Numbered from the stretch's first letter, positions 25,366 through 36,030 are shown. The stretch is DNA of 64,000 nucleotides from Nonlabens sp. Ci31 (GCF_012974865.1 NZ_CP043633.1:1178001-1242000); one strand, 5' to 3'. The notes: a model not told the origin generated them from the sequence alone. Made by a program: numbers and translations.

Positions 25366-27273
25366 CTACTTCTTTATCTTAGGCAATTGCATTTCAATAC
25401 CGTTATTTTCTCCTACTGTAACTTCACTGCTTCCTAGAATAGTAACCTGACCTACTGTAAAATCACTTTCTTCTGCTTCAAATATATTGTCCACATACTT
25501 CTGCGGATTGCGATCTATGTATGGAAACCAAGTACTGTGAATTTGGATCATGATTCTATGCCCTTTTTTAAAGGTGTGCAATACATCTTGTAAAGGGAAA
25601 TTTACTTGAGTCTTCTTACCTTCTTTAAAAGGTTCTGGCTTAGAAAAATTATTTCTAAAACGACCTCTAAAGGTTTCTGCTCGCACCAATTGTTGGTAGC
25701 CTGCAAGAGTTATATTTTCTGGTGTGTACTCGCCGTTTGGTTCGTCATCTGGATACACATCTATAACTTTTACAATAAAGTCTGCATCAGTAATGTCTTT
25801 TAAGATCACTTCTAGGTTGGCTTGAATTTCTCCAGCAAGACGCATGTCGTTGTCTAGAATCTCTGTCTGGAAAGTCAGCACATCTGGTCTTCTTGAAGCA
25901 TGTCTTTGATCGTCGGTCATGTAAGCTCTAGGTGTAAAAGTTACTGGAGTTACTTCACTTCTAAAAGGAACCGGTTTCATAGGATCGCTTATATAGGTAT
26001 GTTTCACATTCTTATCGCCTGCTTCATTGATCAACAACTCCCCATTTTTGCCAAATCCAAAAGTAATTGTAGCGTCTTTAGGTGGCCATTGAGTAAATTG
26101 ATTCCATTCTTTTAAACCCGTATCAAACATATAAGCTTCTGGCAATTGCGGATTCTTCTCTCCTTTTAAGTGATGCTCAAAGAATGGCGTTTCGATATTT
26201 TTTTGATAAAATGTAGAAATACTATCACCAAAGTAGATGTGATTTACCATTTGCTTACCGGTTTCTCTAGACCAGTTTCCATGACTCCATGGCCCCATTA
26301 CAATAGTGTTATTTTTATTAGTAGGATTATTACGTTCTACACTTTTATAGATGTTGAGTGGCCCATAAAGATCCTCAGCATCAAACCAGCCACCTACGGT
26401 CATTACGGCATGATCTACATCAGTTAGATGATTGATAATGGCGCGCTTTTGCCAGAATTCGTCATAATTAGGGTGAGTGGCGACATCTTTCCAAAAGAAA
26501 TTATCTGGAAAAATATTTTCAGTGACATTTTTCAGTGACCCTAATGTCATGTTGAAATCATAACTGTCTTTTAAGTTTCCTGCAGCTCTCATTTTATCCC
26601 ACTTGTCATTGTACCAGCTTTCTGTAGTAGGTTCTGTCTGGTGTCCAAAAACTGGATATGCCATTAAATAACTCTGTAAAGTGGCTCCCATGTGATGAAA
26701 GTCATCAAAGAAAAAATCTCCGATAGGTGCTTGTGGAGAAGAAGCTACTAATGAAGGATGCGCTTCTGGAAGTGCCGCTGCGGTATAGAAGCCAGGATAG
26801 GAAATACCCCATTGGCCTACTTTATTATTATTGTTAGGGACATTATTAATAAGCCATTCTATGGTATCGTACGTATCGCTGCTTTCGTCAATGTCTTTCT
26901 TATTATTGACATCGTTACCTGCAATATGTGGTCTCATATTATCAAAGTCGCCTTCACTCATCCATCGACCACGTACATCTTGATAGACAAAGATGTAACC
27001 TTCCTCCATCATGAATTTATTAGGTCCTAAAGCGCTTTTGTACTCGCCTTCTTCATAAGGTCGCACGCTGTAACAAGTGCGTTGCAACATGATAGGATAT
27101 TCTTTAGAAGTGTCTTTTGGTGCATAGATGACGGTGTATAAGTTTACGCCGTCTCGCATGGAGATTTTTTCTACCGTTTTGGTATAGTTTTCTTTGACGT
27201 AGTTGGAGGTAGGTTGCGCTTTCGCGAAAGCGAAACTAACAACAGCAATGATGGCTAGAATAAAATTTTTCAT
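25366..27273 (-). CDS. CocE/NonD family exported acyl hydrolase or X-Pro dipeptidyl peptidase
   Basis: This 635-residue secreted serine hydrolase has a signal peptide ending near FAFAKAQ. The alpha/beta-hydrolase domain has YQDVRGRWMSEGDF (about 97-110) and the nucleophile motif GQWGISYPG with Ser158, and the C-terminal third is the galactose-binding-like jelly-roll typical of CocE, glutaryl-7-ACA acylases and PepX. The substrate could be a peptide or an ester. The signal-peptide C-region is encoded by a perfect iterated palindrome. Confidence 0.9.
   Translation of the reverse strand: MKNFILAIIAVVSFAFAKAQPTSNYVKENYTKTVEKISMRDGVNLYTVIYAPKDTSKEYPIMLQRTCYSVRPYEEGEYKSALGPNKFMMEEGYIFVYQDVRGRWMSEGDFDNMRPHIAGNDVNNKKDIDESSDTYDTIEWLINNVPNNNNKVGQWGISYPGFYTAAALPEAHPSLVASSPQAPIGDFFFDDFHHMGATLQSYLMAYPVFGHQTEPTTESWYNDKWDKMRAAGNLKDSYDFNMTLGSLKNVTENIFPDNFFWKDVATHPNYDEFWQKRAIINHLTDVDHAVMTVGGWFDAEDLYGPLNIYKSVERNNPTNKNNTIVMGPWSHGNWSRETGKQMVNHIYFGDSISTFYQKNIETPFFEHHLKGEKNPQLPEAYMFDTGLKEWNQFTQWPPKDATITFGFGKNGELLINEAGDKNVKHTYISDPMKPVPFRSEVTPVTFTPRAYMTDDQRHASRRPDVLTFQTEILDNDMRLAGEIQANLEVILKDITDADFIVKVIDVYPDDEPNGEYTPENITLAGYQQLVRAETFRGRFRNNFSKPEPFKEGKKTQVNFPLQDVLHTFKKGHRIMIQIHSTWFPYIDRNPQKYVDNIFEAEESDFTVGQVTILGSSEVTVGENNGIEMQLPKIKK
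27217..27232. repeat. Iterated palindrome inside a signal-peptide sequence
   Basis: Perfect CGCTTTCGCGAAAGCG, read on the minus strand as FAFAKA at the end of the CocE-type hydrolase signal peptide, right at the expected cleavage site. Confidence 0.85.
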
Positions 27274-27311
27274 GATTTTTATTTAAGAGATGCTAAATAT
27301 AGCAGTTGGAT

Positions 27312-27342
27312 ACAAAAAAAGGCCTTCTGTTAAGAAAGCCTT
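27312..27342 (-). terminator. Terminator of the M13 peptidase gene
   Basis: AAGGC-TTCT and AGAA-GCCTT arms (27318-27342, one bulge each) around GTTA, followed on the minus strand by a run of seven T. Confidence 0.8.
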
Positions 27343-27363
27343 AATATAAGTAATATAAAATTT

Positions 27364-29421
27364 TTACCAGATCAATACACGATCTTCAGGAGCGATGTAC
27401 ATACCATCTTTTTCTTTGATATCAAAAGCGTCGTAAAATGCTTGGATATTTTGAAGAGGTACGTAACCACGATACATTCCTGGAGAGTGTGTATCGCCTT
27501 TGATACGTTGCTTGAGCGCCTCATCTCTCATTTTAGTACGCCAGGCACTTGCCCAGCTTAAAAAGAAACGTTGTTGTTGTGTGTAACCATCAATAAGTGC
27601 TACCTCCCCTTTATCCTCTAGCCATAAATTAAGGGCATCATAAGCAGCATTTACGCCACCTAAATCGCCAATGTTTTCACCTAATGTATAAGAACCATTG
27701 ATATAAATACCAGGCAATACTTCAATTGCATCGTATTGTAAAGCTAGATCGTTCCCCAAAACTTCAAATTGTTCTTTATCAGCATCGGTCCACCAATTGG
27801 TCATGTTACCATTTGCAGCAAATTTTGCACCTTGATCATCAAAACCGTGGGAGATTTCATGCCCTATAACAGCACCCATACCACCGAAGTTGATGGCAGC
27901 ATCTGCTTCATAATCATAAAAAGGTGGTTGTAAAATAGCTGCTGGAAAAACGATTTCATTATAATAAGGATTGTAATAAGCATTCACTGTTTGTGGAGAC
28001 ATGAACCACTCTGACTTGTCTACCTGTTCTCCTAGCTTACTCATATTATCATTATAGTTGTACTCTTGAACAGCAAGCATATTGTCAAACAGAGTACCAC
28101 CATCTTTAGGACTTTTAATTTCCATCTCAGAATAGTCTTTCCATTTATCTGGATAACCTATTTTAATGGTCATTCCGTTGAGTTTTTCTATTGCTTTTGT
28201 CTTGGTATCAGCACTCATCCATTTTAAGTTATTGATGCGCTTCTCGTAAGCTTTCTTTACGTATTCTATCATTTCTTTTGCCTTAGCTTTTGCTTCTGGC
28301 GGGAATTTTTTATCAACGTAGAGTTGGCCTAGCGCTTCTCCTAAAGTTCCATTTACGGCTGCAAGAGCTCGTTCATCTTGTGGGCGTTGTTCTTTTGCAC
28401 CACCCATAGTCTTGCTGTAAAAGTCAAAATTTGCATCTTCTAATGCTGTCGAAAGCGAGCTGGCAGCGTTGTCAATTAGAGACCATCTCATATATTTTTT
28501 CATGATTTCCAGATTTGCTGGTTTCCACATGGTATTTAAGGCTTTTAAGTAATCTGGTTCACTGACAATCAGATTATCAAATTCTTTCATTCCAGCTTTA
28601 TCAAAATAGGATTTCCACTCTATCGCAGGGGCAATTTTTTGAAGGCCTTCTACGGTCATAGGGTTATAAGTCTTGCTTGGGTTTCTTCTAGTCACTTTGT
28701 CTAGTCTAGGAATAGCCATAGACTTTTCAAAAGCAACAATTTCACTTGCTGTTATTTGAGCTTCAGCTTTCTCCATTCCTGTCATTCCTAGCATTCTAGC
28801 AACGTGCATTTCGTATTTAGCTAGTTTTTCTTTACTGTCTTCATCTTCTCCTACATAATACTCACGAGCCATCCCTAAAGATCCGTTCCCTAATTGGGCT
28901 ACATTCATATTTGTATCCATAGCGTCTGGTGCCACTCCTACATAAAAGAAAGCATTCAATCCTTTTTTAGCTAAGTTAGCTTTCACGTCTAGCAATTCAT
29001 CCAGGGATTTGATACCTTCAATCTTTTCAAGATATGGAACTAAAGGTTGGTAACCTGCTTGGTTACGAGCCTCGTTATCCATCATACTTTGAAAAACATA
29101 AACGGCTTTTGCTTGATCTGATTCAGGGTCAAGATCTTTATCGTTCATAGCCTTGTCTAAGATAGCGAGCACATCTGCATCGGTATCTTTTCTTAATTTG
29201 TTGAATCCGCCCCAAACAGTTTGATCGTCAGGAATTTCTGTGGAATCTATCCAGACACCATTTACAAAGCGGTAAAAATCATCTTTAGGAGAGGTGTTTT
29301 TATCCATGTAACCCAGCTCTAGTCCAGGTTGTTCTTTTGCCTCAACATCTCTTTTGGTTTCACAGGAAACTAGGGCAACCAGGGCCGCTCCAGCTATTAA
29401 TAGGCTTGATTTAATCTTCAT
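27364..29421 (-). CDS. M13 family metallopeptidase lipoprotein (neprilysin/PepO-like)
   Basis: This 685-residue zinc endopeptidase is anchored by a lipobox (ALVSC, Cys20). The active site HEISH is at 521-525 within GHEISHGFDDQGAKF. The downstream ENIGDLGGVNAAYDA carries the third zinc ligand Glu, and NAYYNPYYNEIVFPAAILQ precedes the active site, all as in M13. It probably degrades peptides in the periplasm or at the surface. It has its own promoter and terminator. Confidence 0.95.
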   Translation of the reverse strand: MKIKSSLLIAGAALVALVSCETKRDVEAKEQPGLELGYMDKNTSPKDDFYRFVNGVWIDSTEIPDDQTVWGGFNKLRKDTDADVLAILDKAMNDKDLDPESDQAKAVYVFQSMMDNEARNQAGYQPLVPYLEKIEGIKSLDELLDVKANLAKKGLNAFFYVGVAPDAMDTNMNVAQLGNGSLGMAREYYVGEDEDSKEKLAKYEMHVARMLGMTGMEKAEAQITASEIVAFEKSMAIPRLDKVTRRNPSKTYNPMTVEGLQKIAPAIEWKSYFDKAGMKEFDNLIVSEPDYLKALNTMWKPANLEIMKKYMRWSLIDNAASSLSTALEDANFDFYSKTMGGAKEQRPQDERALAAVNGTLGEALGQLYVDKKFPPEAKAKAKEMIEYVKKAYEKRINNLKWMSADTKTKAIEKLNGMTIKIGYPDKWKDYSEMEIKSPKDGGTLFDNMLAVQEYNYNDNMSKLGEQVDKSEWFMSPQTVNAYYNPYYNEIVFPAAILQPPFYDYEADAAINFGGMGAVIGHEISHGFDDQGAKFAANGNMTNWWTDADKEQFEVLGNDLALQYDAIEVLPGIYINGSYTLGENIGDLGGVNAAYDALNLWLEDKGEVALIDGYTQQQRFFLSWASAWRTKMRDEALKQRIKGDTHSPGMYRGYVPLQNIQAFYDAFDIKEKDGMYIAPEDRVLIW

Positions 29422-29462
29422 TTTAGTTCTTCTTTAGTTCAATTAATTGGTTTTCTAAGATA

Positions 29463-29470
29463 CAAAATTA
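29463..29470 (-). promoter_or_regulatory. -7 box of M13 peptidase gene
   Basis: TAATTTTG on the minus strand, 41 bases upstream of the ATG. Confidence 0.45.
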
Positions 29471-29570
29471 TTCACTCGAATTGTTAAGCAGGTGATTTTC
29501 AATACTGCTAGTTATGAATGCGGCAATACTTATCGACAGAAGGCGGTAGCTAAAGTGTGAAAACAACCAT

Positions 29571-29602
29571 AAAAAAAGGCTTTCCTAAGAGAAAAGCCTT
29601 TT
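29571..29602. terminator. Terminator of the sorting-domain protein gene
   Basis: AAAAGGCTTT (29574-29583) and AAAGCCTTTT (29593-29602) form a 10-bp stem around a 9-base loop. T runs on both strands suggest two-way function; the gene served is the one ending at 29656. Confidence 0.8.
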
Positions 29603-29655
29603 ATACCAGGTACATTTTAAAATATACTGGATGTAAAAAAAGGATCAGTTGTCGA

Positions 29656-32600
29656 TTATTTTACAATCAATTTTTGAGTTACTGATCCTCTCACGGTGGA
29701 GATATTTATAAAATACATTCCTTGAGACACACCAGATAAATCAACCTGGTGAGTAGTTCCGGAATTCTTTTTTCTTGTAGCAATTCTTTTTCCACTGACA
29801 TCGTAAACACTATAATCAAATTCTAGAGCCGCATTCCATGCGATATTGAAAACTCCTATGGAAGGGTTAGGATAGATGGAGAACAAATCTTCGAGAGATG
29901 TTGACTCGGTGCTTAAAGTTCCATTAATTACAAAGTTATCAATTACCGCTCCTTCATAAGTAACCGATTGATCTGTTCTTAAAACATATCTAAACACTAC
30001 TTCTGTAGGATTATTAAGAGCGCTCAAAGAAAGGCTGTAATTATTTAAGGTTGCAGAAGCTCCAGTCCATTGGGCCCCTAAACAATTATAACAATTTGAA
30101 TTGTTAGGGAATCTATTAGAATTATACCAGTTAGGATCAGCTGCAGAGCCTAGAATACTCCAGTTATCTCCACCATCTGTTGAATATTCCATATAAAGTA
30201 AATCCCAATTATTTTCTATATCAAAAGCCATATCAAATGACAAAACAGGGTTGGTAGCATTAGATAAATCATAACAACCTGAATATAAATAGCTGGTAGA
30301 ATTATTGCCGTATGGACCAGAGAGATTAGTGGCATAAACATTTGAAGCGCCCGCAACAGTGCTTCCTAAAACGCTTCCATTTGCAGTACCTCGTTGCCAT
30401 GTAGAAGATGCATCACCTTCATTGGAGGCAAGAAAATCTCTATTTTCAAATTGGTGTAAGTCGTTCACTACGCCAGAGGAGTTGCTTAAAATTTCTATAA
30501 AGCCTTCATTATTAGTAGAGAAGTAATCGTTTGCTGTGGTCACGGTGACATAGATAGTATTTGCTCCTAAAGCTAGATTAAGTCCTGGAGTATTTATACT
30601 GGCTGTTCCTTGCGGAGCGATAGACACACTGGTTTGCTGTGAAATACTTGTCCCTCCATCAATACTGTAATTGATGTCAACGCTATTTATAGCAGTCATT
30701 CCCGCGTTTTCTAAAATAATGTTTACAGTATTATTTCCACAAGCTATTTCACCGCCATTAGTTAGAAGCTCCACTACTCTTACGTCTGTATTGGGGGCAA
30801 CGCGTTGGACAGCCGTTTGCCAGATACCTCTGCCGTAGGTTCCAGCGGTTAAGGTGTTGTCATTAGTGTTTATTTCGAGGTCTCTAATATTTACATTCGG
30901 CAAATTATTTCCAAAGGAATCCCATAGGCCATTACTTTCATCATATCGATAAGTACCTACAGTAGTACCCACAAATAAAGGTTCGTCTAAGCTTAGTGCT
31001 TGGTGTGCTAAGGTGTTTTTACCCAAATTAGGAAGGTTACTAGTTATGTTTGTAAAGCTGGCACCTTGACTATTACTTTTATATACTTGACCATTAGAGA
31101 ACCTTGTTGCAGCATAAACAATAGAACTATCATTAAAATTGACTTCTATAGCAGAGATGTTTTCTGGAAAGTTAAATATGCTAATAAAGTTTGCTCCAGC
31201 ATCGATACTTCTATATAAAACTTCATTAACTGCAGCATAAATAACATTATCGTCGTTAGGATCTATTTCTAAAACATCAATATTAGAATTGAAGGCTGGA
31301 GATACTGCAGTAAAAGAACCGCCAACAACTTTATACAATCTGCTGTAGCCGGCATAAATAGTTCCCCTACTATCGGTTTTCATAGGAGTGATCCAGTTCC
31401 CTTGTTCAGGGCCATTTATACTGCTTGAGAGACTGTTTCCTCCATTGGTAGAAATATACAAACCACCTCCACGTTGTGTGAAACCGTATCTAATATTGGA
31501 ATCAGTTGGGTCAATCCCAGACTCCATTCCATCAGCACCATAATAATTCTTCCAAGAGCTTGCGCTTCTCGAAAAGCCTCCGTTATCTTGCAATCCACCG
31601 GCAATGTCTGCGCTGGATTGTTTTCCCACAGCAATTCTATAAAACTGCCCTATTTGTGCACTGCTAGTCAGATCAGTAAAGCTTGCTGCTTCATTAGTAC
31701 TTCTATACACTCCACCGTCAGACAGAACAAATAACTCATTACCAAATTGTCTTATCTGGTGAATATCTGCATGGGTATATGCCGCTTGCGAACTATTACT
31801 CCAGCTGTTGATCTTGGTAAATGAAGAACCTCCAGAAGTAGATTTCCACACATTGAGACATCCTGTGTAAATAGTTTCTGCATTAGTTGGGGAAACCTCT
31901 AAAGCTAGGTCGTACCATCCTTGAGCACTTTCTAAAATATCAGTGCCGGTGTCTCTTTTAGAAAAAGAAATACCACTATCGTTGGACCTATAAACACCTA
32001 CAAGAGCCGCACTACTGTCAATTATAAGCAAGTAAACATAACTTGCATTTGCAGGAGAAACTCCTATTACAGACCTTCCTTGATTAGTGGGCAGTCCAGA
32101 AGTGATTTGTGTCCATGTCGCTCCTTGATTTGTAGATTTAAAGAATTGCGACAACGTAGACATATAAATGACATTAGAATCTCCAGGTTTAAATTTAATA
32201 TCCTTAACATTACCATTAAAGGTTCTTGAAACTGTAGTACCAGCGTCGGTAGATTTATAAAACCCACTACTTGAAGAAATGTAAAGGTTGTTACTATTAG
32301 CAGGATCTATGTAGATTTCACTAATATTTCCACCTCTTGAAAATGTCAGACCAGTAGTGTTAAAGGTCGCACCAGCGTCAGTTGACTTAAGCATTCCTAT
32401 GCTGTACGTATCGCCTGCATCATCATCTCCAGTTCCTATATAAACAATATTGGAATTATTAGGATCTACCGCAATAGCACTTGTTCCTATTTGAGAAAGA
32501 AAGTCTGTCAACGGACTCCAAGTAGTTCCTGCGTCTGTGGACTTCCAAGCGCCACCTCCAGGCGTACCCATATAATAGGTGTTGGAATTATTAGGGTCTA

Positions 32601-33003
32601 CAATCAGAGTATTCACTCTACCCTGACCAGGCGACCAAGAACCGGTTGCTGTAAAGCTAAAGGGCCCTACTGGAACCCAGTTGGAATTATCTACTAAACT
32701 GTTTTTTAATAAATTTTGGTTGAGTTCGTTTTGAATCTCTAAAGCAGACTGTAACGTACCGTCTGCCTTTACATAAGCTTCAGCTCTATCGACCCATCTC
32801 ATAAAAGGTTTGAAACCGCTACCCCTTGCATCTTTATCATGTACTTGCCAGTAACTTTCTCCAGCAGCTTTTATTTCTTCATAAGTAGGGGTGGCACCGT
32901 TTTTTTGACGTATCAATTCTTGCATCCATGGAGCGTCTGATCCTAATTGTGCTATAGCAGTAGCACTGAGAATAAATACTAAGAAGCTAAATAATTTTTT
33001 CAT
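29656..33003 (-). CDS. Secreted BNR/VPS10-repeat protein with type IX sorting domain
   Basis: This 1115-residue exported protein has a signal peptide (about 1-18), then many sialidase/VPS10-type beta-propeller repeats (about 110-740) recognisable by WKSTDAGTTWSPL, YKSTDAGTT and DPNNSNxxY motifs, then a CARDB-like region (about 750-850), a MAM/jelly-roll-like region (about 870-1030) and a C-terminal sorting domain (about 1040-1115, SIYPNPSIGVFNI to GMYFINISTVRGSVTQKLIVK-type ending). It should be exported and surface-attached by type IX secretion. The ligand or enzyme activity is unknown; a polymer-binding or peptidase-linked role is possible. Confidence 0.9.
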   Translation of the reverse strand: MKKLFSFLVFILSATAIAQLGSDAPWMQELIRQKNGATPTYEEIKAAGESYWQVHDKDARGSGFKPFMRWVDRAEAYVKADGTLQSALEIQNELNQNLLKNSLVDNSNWVPVGPFSFTATGSWSPGQGRVNTLIVDPNNSNTYYMGTPGGGAWKSTDAGTTWSPLTDFLSQIGTSAIAVDPNNSNIVYIGTGDDDAGDTYSIGMLKSTDAGATFNTTGLTFSRGGNISEIYIDPANSNNLYISSSSGFYKSTDAGTTVSRTFNGNVKDIKFKPGDSNVIYMSTLSQFFKSTNQGATWTQITSGLPTNQGRSVIGVSPANASYVYLLIIDSSAALVGVYRSNDSGISFSKRDTGTDILESAQGWYDLALEVSPTNAETIYTGCLNVWKSTSGGSSFTKINSWSNSSQAAYTHADIHQIRQFGNELFVLSDGGVYRSTNEAASFTDLTSSAQIGQFYRIAVGKQSSADIAGGLQDNGGFSRSASSWKNYYGADGMESGIDPTDSNIRYGFTQRGGGLYISTNGGNSLSSSINGPEQGNWITPMKTDSRGTIYAGYSRLYKVVGGSFTAVSPAFNSNIDVLEIDPNDDNVIYAAVNEVLYRSIDAGANFISIFNFPENISAIEVNFNDSSIVYAATRFSNGQVYKSNSQGASFTNITSNLPNLGKNTLAHQALSLDEPLFVGTTVGTYRYDESNGLWDSFGNNLPNVNIRDLEINTNDNTLTAGTYGRGIWQTAVQRVAPNTDVRVVELLTNGGEIACGNNTVNIILENAGMTAINSVDINYSIDGGTSISQQTSVSIAPQGTASINTPGLNLALGANTIYVTVTTANDYFSTNNEGFIEILSNSSGVVNDLHQFENRDFLASNEGDASSTWQRGTANGSVLGSTVAGASNVYATNLSGPYGNNSTSYLYSGCYDLSNATNPVLSFDMAFDIENNWDLLYMEYSTDGGDNWSILGSAADPNWYNSNRFPNNSNCYNCLGAQWTGASATLNNYSLSLSALNNPTEVVFRYVLRTDQSVTYEGAVIDNFVINGTLSTESTSLEDLFSIYPNPSIGVFNIAWNAALEFDYSVYDVSGKRIATRKKNSGTTHQVDLSGVSQGMYFINISTVRGSVTQKLIVK

Positions 33004-33153
33004 GTGGAATTCAATTAAGGAAATGCAATATAATGAGCGTTGATGAGTAAATTATAAATTTATTTAAAAACGCCCTTATTTTGAACTAAAACACGCGATT
33101 TTCAGTTGTTTTGATCAACAAATTAGGTTTTTAATCGATAATATGCATCTGAC

Positions 33154-36030
33154 TTATTCCTTTGAAGTTGTCTTTTTGTCAAATTCATAACCCGTCTGCT
33201 TCCCTTTTCTATCTCTAGATAAGCCTTCTGTCATCCATAATGGAGCGGGTGCGTCTTTGAGGTAATGATCAAAAAATTGCATCATTCGTACCGATAGATC
33301 TCTTTTATTTTTCATCTTTCTAAGGTTGTGTGCCTCCTCATTATAAACTAATAACCAAGCGGGTTTATTTAACCTACGCATTCCCATAAACATTTCAATA
33401 CTTTGGTAATAAGGCACAGCACCATCTTCATCATTATGCATCATTAACAAGGGGGTTTCTATTTTAGGAATATGAAATAAAGGAGAGTTTTCTATATACA
33501 AATCCAGTCCATCCCAAAGGTTTTTTCCTATTCTAGTTTGTGTTTTCTCATATTGAAAAGCCCTGCTTAAACCGCTTCCCCAACGTATACCTCCATAAGC
33601 ACTAGTCATATTAGAAACTGGTGCTCCAGCCATAGCTGCCGCATATTTGTTAGTCACTGTAACAAGATAAGCCGTTTGATAACCACCCCAACTTTGACCT
33701 TGTAATGCCATTTTACTAGAGTCTACATAGCCTAATTTTTCTACGGCTTCGGTACCTGAAACAATACAATTGTAAGCACTTTGACCTGGATGACCATCTT
33801 TGTAAACAATGTCTGGTACAAAAACGACATAATCATTGCTGGCTAGATAAGAAAAGTTAACGATGCTTGCACTAGGTTGTGGAGAGTTGTAACGGTGTAA
33901 TTCATCTGCAGATTTCTCATAGAAATAAACGATCAAAGGATACTTTTTATTTGGATCAAAATTTTCTGGTTTATAAATAAGTCCTTCTAAAGGTACCCCA
34001 TCATAAGCCTTCCACTTAAACAACTCTACGGTTCCCCATTTAAAATCCTTCTGCTGCGGATTCATATCAGTCAGCGGTTTTTTAAGCTTTGGAGTGAGGT
34101 ATTGGATGTCTGGATAATCTTGAAAATTTTCTGATGTAATCAATAAAGCATTTGAGTTTTCCGCTTTCGCGAAAGCAGACACATCACGATCACTAACCTC
34201 ATAAAAAGACTCTATACCATTTGCGCCTAACATCATCAACGAGTTTGCTTTTGTGCTGTGATCAAAGGCAGAAAGCAATAATTTACCGTTAAAATAAGTA
34301 ACTAGCTCAGGCTTTTCTCTATCTAAATTTTCTGTCCGGTAAGTGATTTTATTTTCACGACCTGTTTTAGTTATGTTTTCTGCTGGTAAAGCTCCAGTAA
34401 CGTCTAGTTTCCAAAGGTCGTACTTATCATAAACCAGGGCAAAACCGTCTTTATCAAAACCTCCAAATCCATGAGCATTTGCTAGTGCGGGATGATCGTC
34501 ATCCTCATCTGCAAAACTTACTTCTACAAACTTAGTTAGATTCTTACCTATTTGTGTTTCCAGATTCATCATGTGCCAGTCTTGCGTGTCAAAATTGAAG
34601 TAGACCACATGCGTGTTATTCGGATTTCTTATCGGAGTACTTCCAGAATTATTGATGATAAACTTTTTGCTGCGGGTGTTGAGATTTTCCACCAGATAAT
34701 CTGCTCTCCATGGATATTCCCAGGACCTGGAAACATCATATTTATCGTTATTTTCATAAATCACATAGGCTCCTTCCATATCCTTATCCCAGTATGTGCC
34801 GCTCATATCATAATCATTGAGAAATTGAACAGATCCTTTTTCTGTATCCCAAACCAAGGTTGCCGATTTGTTTTCCAGACTGGAGTAACGTGTTTTTTGC
34901 TCTGGTTGTGTCATGCGGTCTTGGTAATTCCATACATCTACCTGAGCGATCTCGTCTTTCATTAAGGTCGTGTCAATGGTGTACGCTATCCTAGGTTGTG
35001 TGTAGAATATCAAACGCTTCCCGTTTTCAGAAAATTCAGCTTTTCTACTTTCTGTTAGTTTCCAACCGTCAGTGATATTCCCTTCTCCATAGCCCAACTG
35101 TCGAGTCATAGAATTCATGTCTTTTTGATAATACAATTCAAATTTCAGGGAGTCCGTTTCTGTGCTGTCCATTGCCACTTTATAGGCGAGCTGCTTGCCA
35201 TACTTATCTATAGAAAGGTCTTTATAACGCCAGGCATTATCTAATAGCGTGGTAGAAACTCTACGGTTAGAATCATAGTAATAAATACCCTGATCTTTTT
35301 TCTTTTTACCTTGATGACGAGAGTAGATAAAACCAGTTCCTTCTCGGGGCATTTCATAGTGTTCAAAACTAGCAATGCTGTCTTTTGTTTTAGAAACAGG
35401 CTGGTAAATAATCAGGTAATCTTCTTCTGTATAATCTACCTTTTTTTTATCCTCCTCTTTAGCTTTTTTTTCCAGCTCTTTTTCTTCCTTTTTTAAGCGA
35501 CGCTTTTTTTCTTTTTTTGTCTCTTTTACAACTGTGGTGTCCTTTTTCTTTTCTGGTTTCAGGTCTTTGTGTTTTTCAATGATGATAAAATCATTGCGCT
35601 TATCGCTCGCTTGATACTTTTTTACCCTCTGTATAGAGTCAATAATAGTTCCAGAGGCAACTTCATAGACCATAAACGTATCTTTGGATTGCTTGTCCTT
35701 ATCTACTTCCTTTTTTTGTTCTTTTCTCAGCTTTTGATATTCGGGTTTTTGAAGAAAATAAACGTAATTCTCATCGGCACTTATTTGCGGATTCTCGCCA
35801 TTGAAAAAAGTGTGTTTGGTATCCTTTGCTAAGTTGTGAATTTCCAGATAACCGTCTCCAGCTTCGGTTGAAGTAACGACACTTATGGCAACTAGATTAC
35901 CACTAGGGGAAATTTCAGGTCTAGTAGCGGCGCGTTTCCATAAATCATAATCGGCGTGAGTAAGTGCTTTTTTCTGAGCAAATGCTGTTATACAGCATGC
36001 AAAAATCAGTAAGGTCAGTAGATTTTTCAT
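33154..36030 (-). CDS. S9 family prolyl oligopeptidase-type peptidase
   Basis: This 958-residue exported serine peptidase has a signal peptide (to about residue 18, TAFAQK), a long N-terminal beta-propeller region (about 30-650) containing a highly charged Lys/Glu-rich insert (about 165-195, KKEKKRRLKKEEKELEKKA), and a C-terminal alpha/beta-hydrolase domain. The catalytic Ser780 is in GQSWGGYQ; HNDEDGAVPY and NEEAHNLRK supply Asp and His. It is likely a periplasmic or secreted aminoacyl/dipeptidyl peptidase. The charged insert is unusual and is not needed for the family fold. An iterated palindrome lies in the coding region. Confidence 0.9.
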   Translation of the reverse strand: MKNLLTLLIFACCITAFAQKKALTHADYDLWKRAATRPEISPSGNLVAISVVTSTEAGDGYLEIHNLAKDTKHTFFNGENPQISADENYVYFLQKPEYQKLRKEQKKEVDKDKQSKDTFMVYEVASGTIIDSIQRVKKYQASDKRNDFIIIEKHKDLKPEKKKDTTVVKETKKEKKRRLKKEEKELEKKAKEEDKKKVDYTEEDYLIIYQPVSKTKDSIASFEHYEMPREGTGFIYSRHQGKKKKDQGIYYYDSNRRVSTTLLDNAWRYKDLSIDKYGKQLAYKVAMDSTETDSLKFELYYQKDMNSMTRQLGYGEGNITDGWKLTESRKAEFSENGKRLIFYTQPRIAYTIDTTLMKDEIAQVDVWNYQDRMTQPEQKTRYSSLENKSATLVWDTEKGSVQFLNDYDMSGTYWDKDMEGAYVIYENNDKYDVSRSWEYPWRADYLVENLNTRSKKFIINNSGSTPIRNPNNTHVVYFNFDTQDWHMMNLETQIGKNLTKFVEVSFADEDDDHPALANAHGFGGFDKDGFALVYDKYDLWKLDVTGALPAENITKTGRENKITYRTENLDREKPELVTYFNGKLLLSAFDHSTKANSLMMLGANGIESFYEVSDRDVSAFAKAENSNALLITSENFQDYPDIQYLTPKLKKPLTDMNPQQKDFKWGTVELFKWKAYDGVPLEGLIYKPENFDPNKKYPLIVYFYEKSADELHRYNSPQPSASIVNFSYLASNDYVVFVPDIVYKDGHPGQSAYNCIVSGTEAVEKLGYVDSSKMALQGQSWGGYQTAYLVTVTNKYAAAMAGAPVSNMTSAYGGIRWGSGLSRAFQYEKTQTRIGKNLWDGLDLYIENSPLFHIPKIETPLLMMHNDEDGAVPYYQSIEMFMGMRRLNKPAWLLVYNEEAHNLRKMKNKRDLSVRMMQFFDHYLKDAPAPLWMTEGLSRDRKGKQTGYEFDKKTTSKE
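34162..34177 (-). repeat. Iterated palindrome inside S9 peptidase gene
   Basis: CGCTTTCGCGAAAGCA (one mismatch), oriented minus and followed there by GGAAA. It is read in frame as AFAKAE. Confidence 0.8.

Noticed and set aside
34552..34965. 137-codon plus-strand ORF inside the S9 peptidase gene
   Set aside because: It is the antisense shadow of a well-supported coding region, and the composition matches a reverse reading of that gene.
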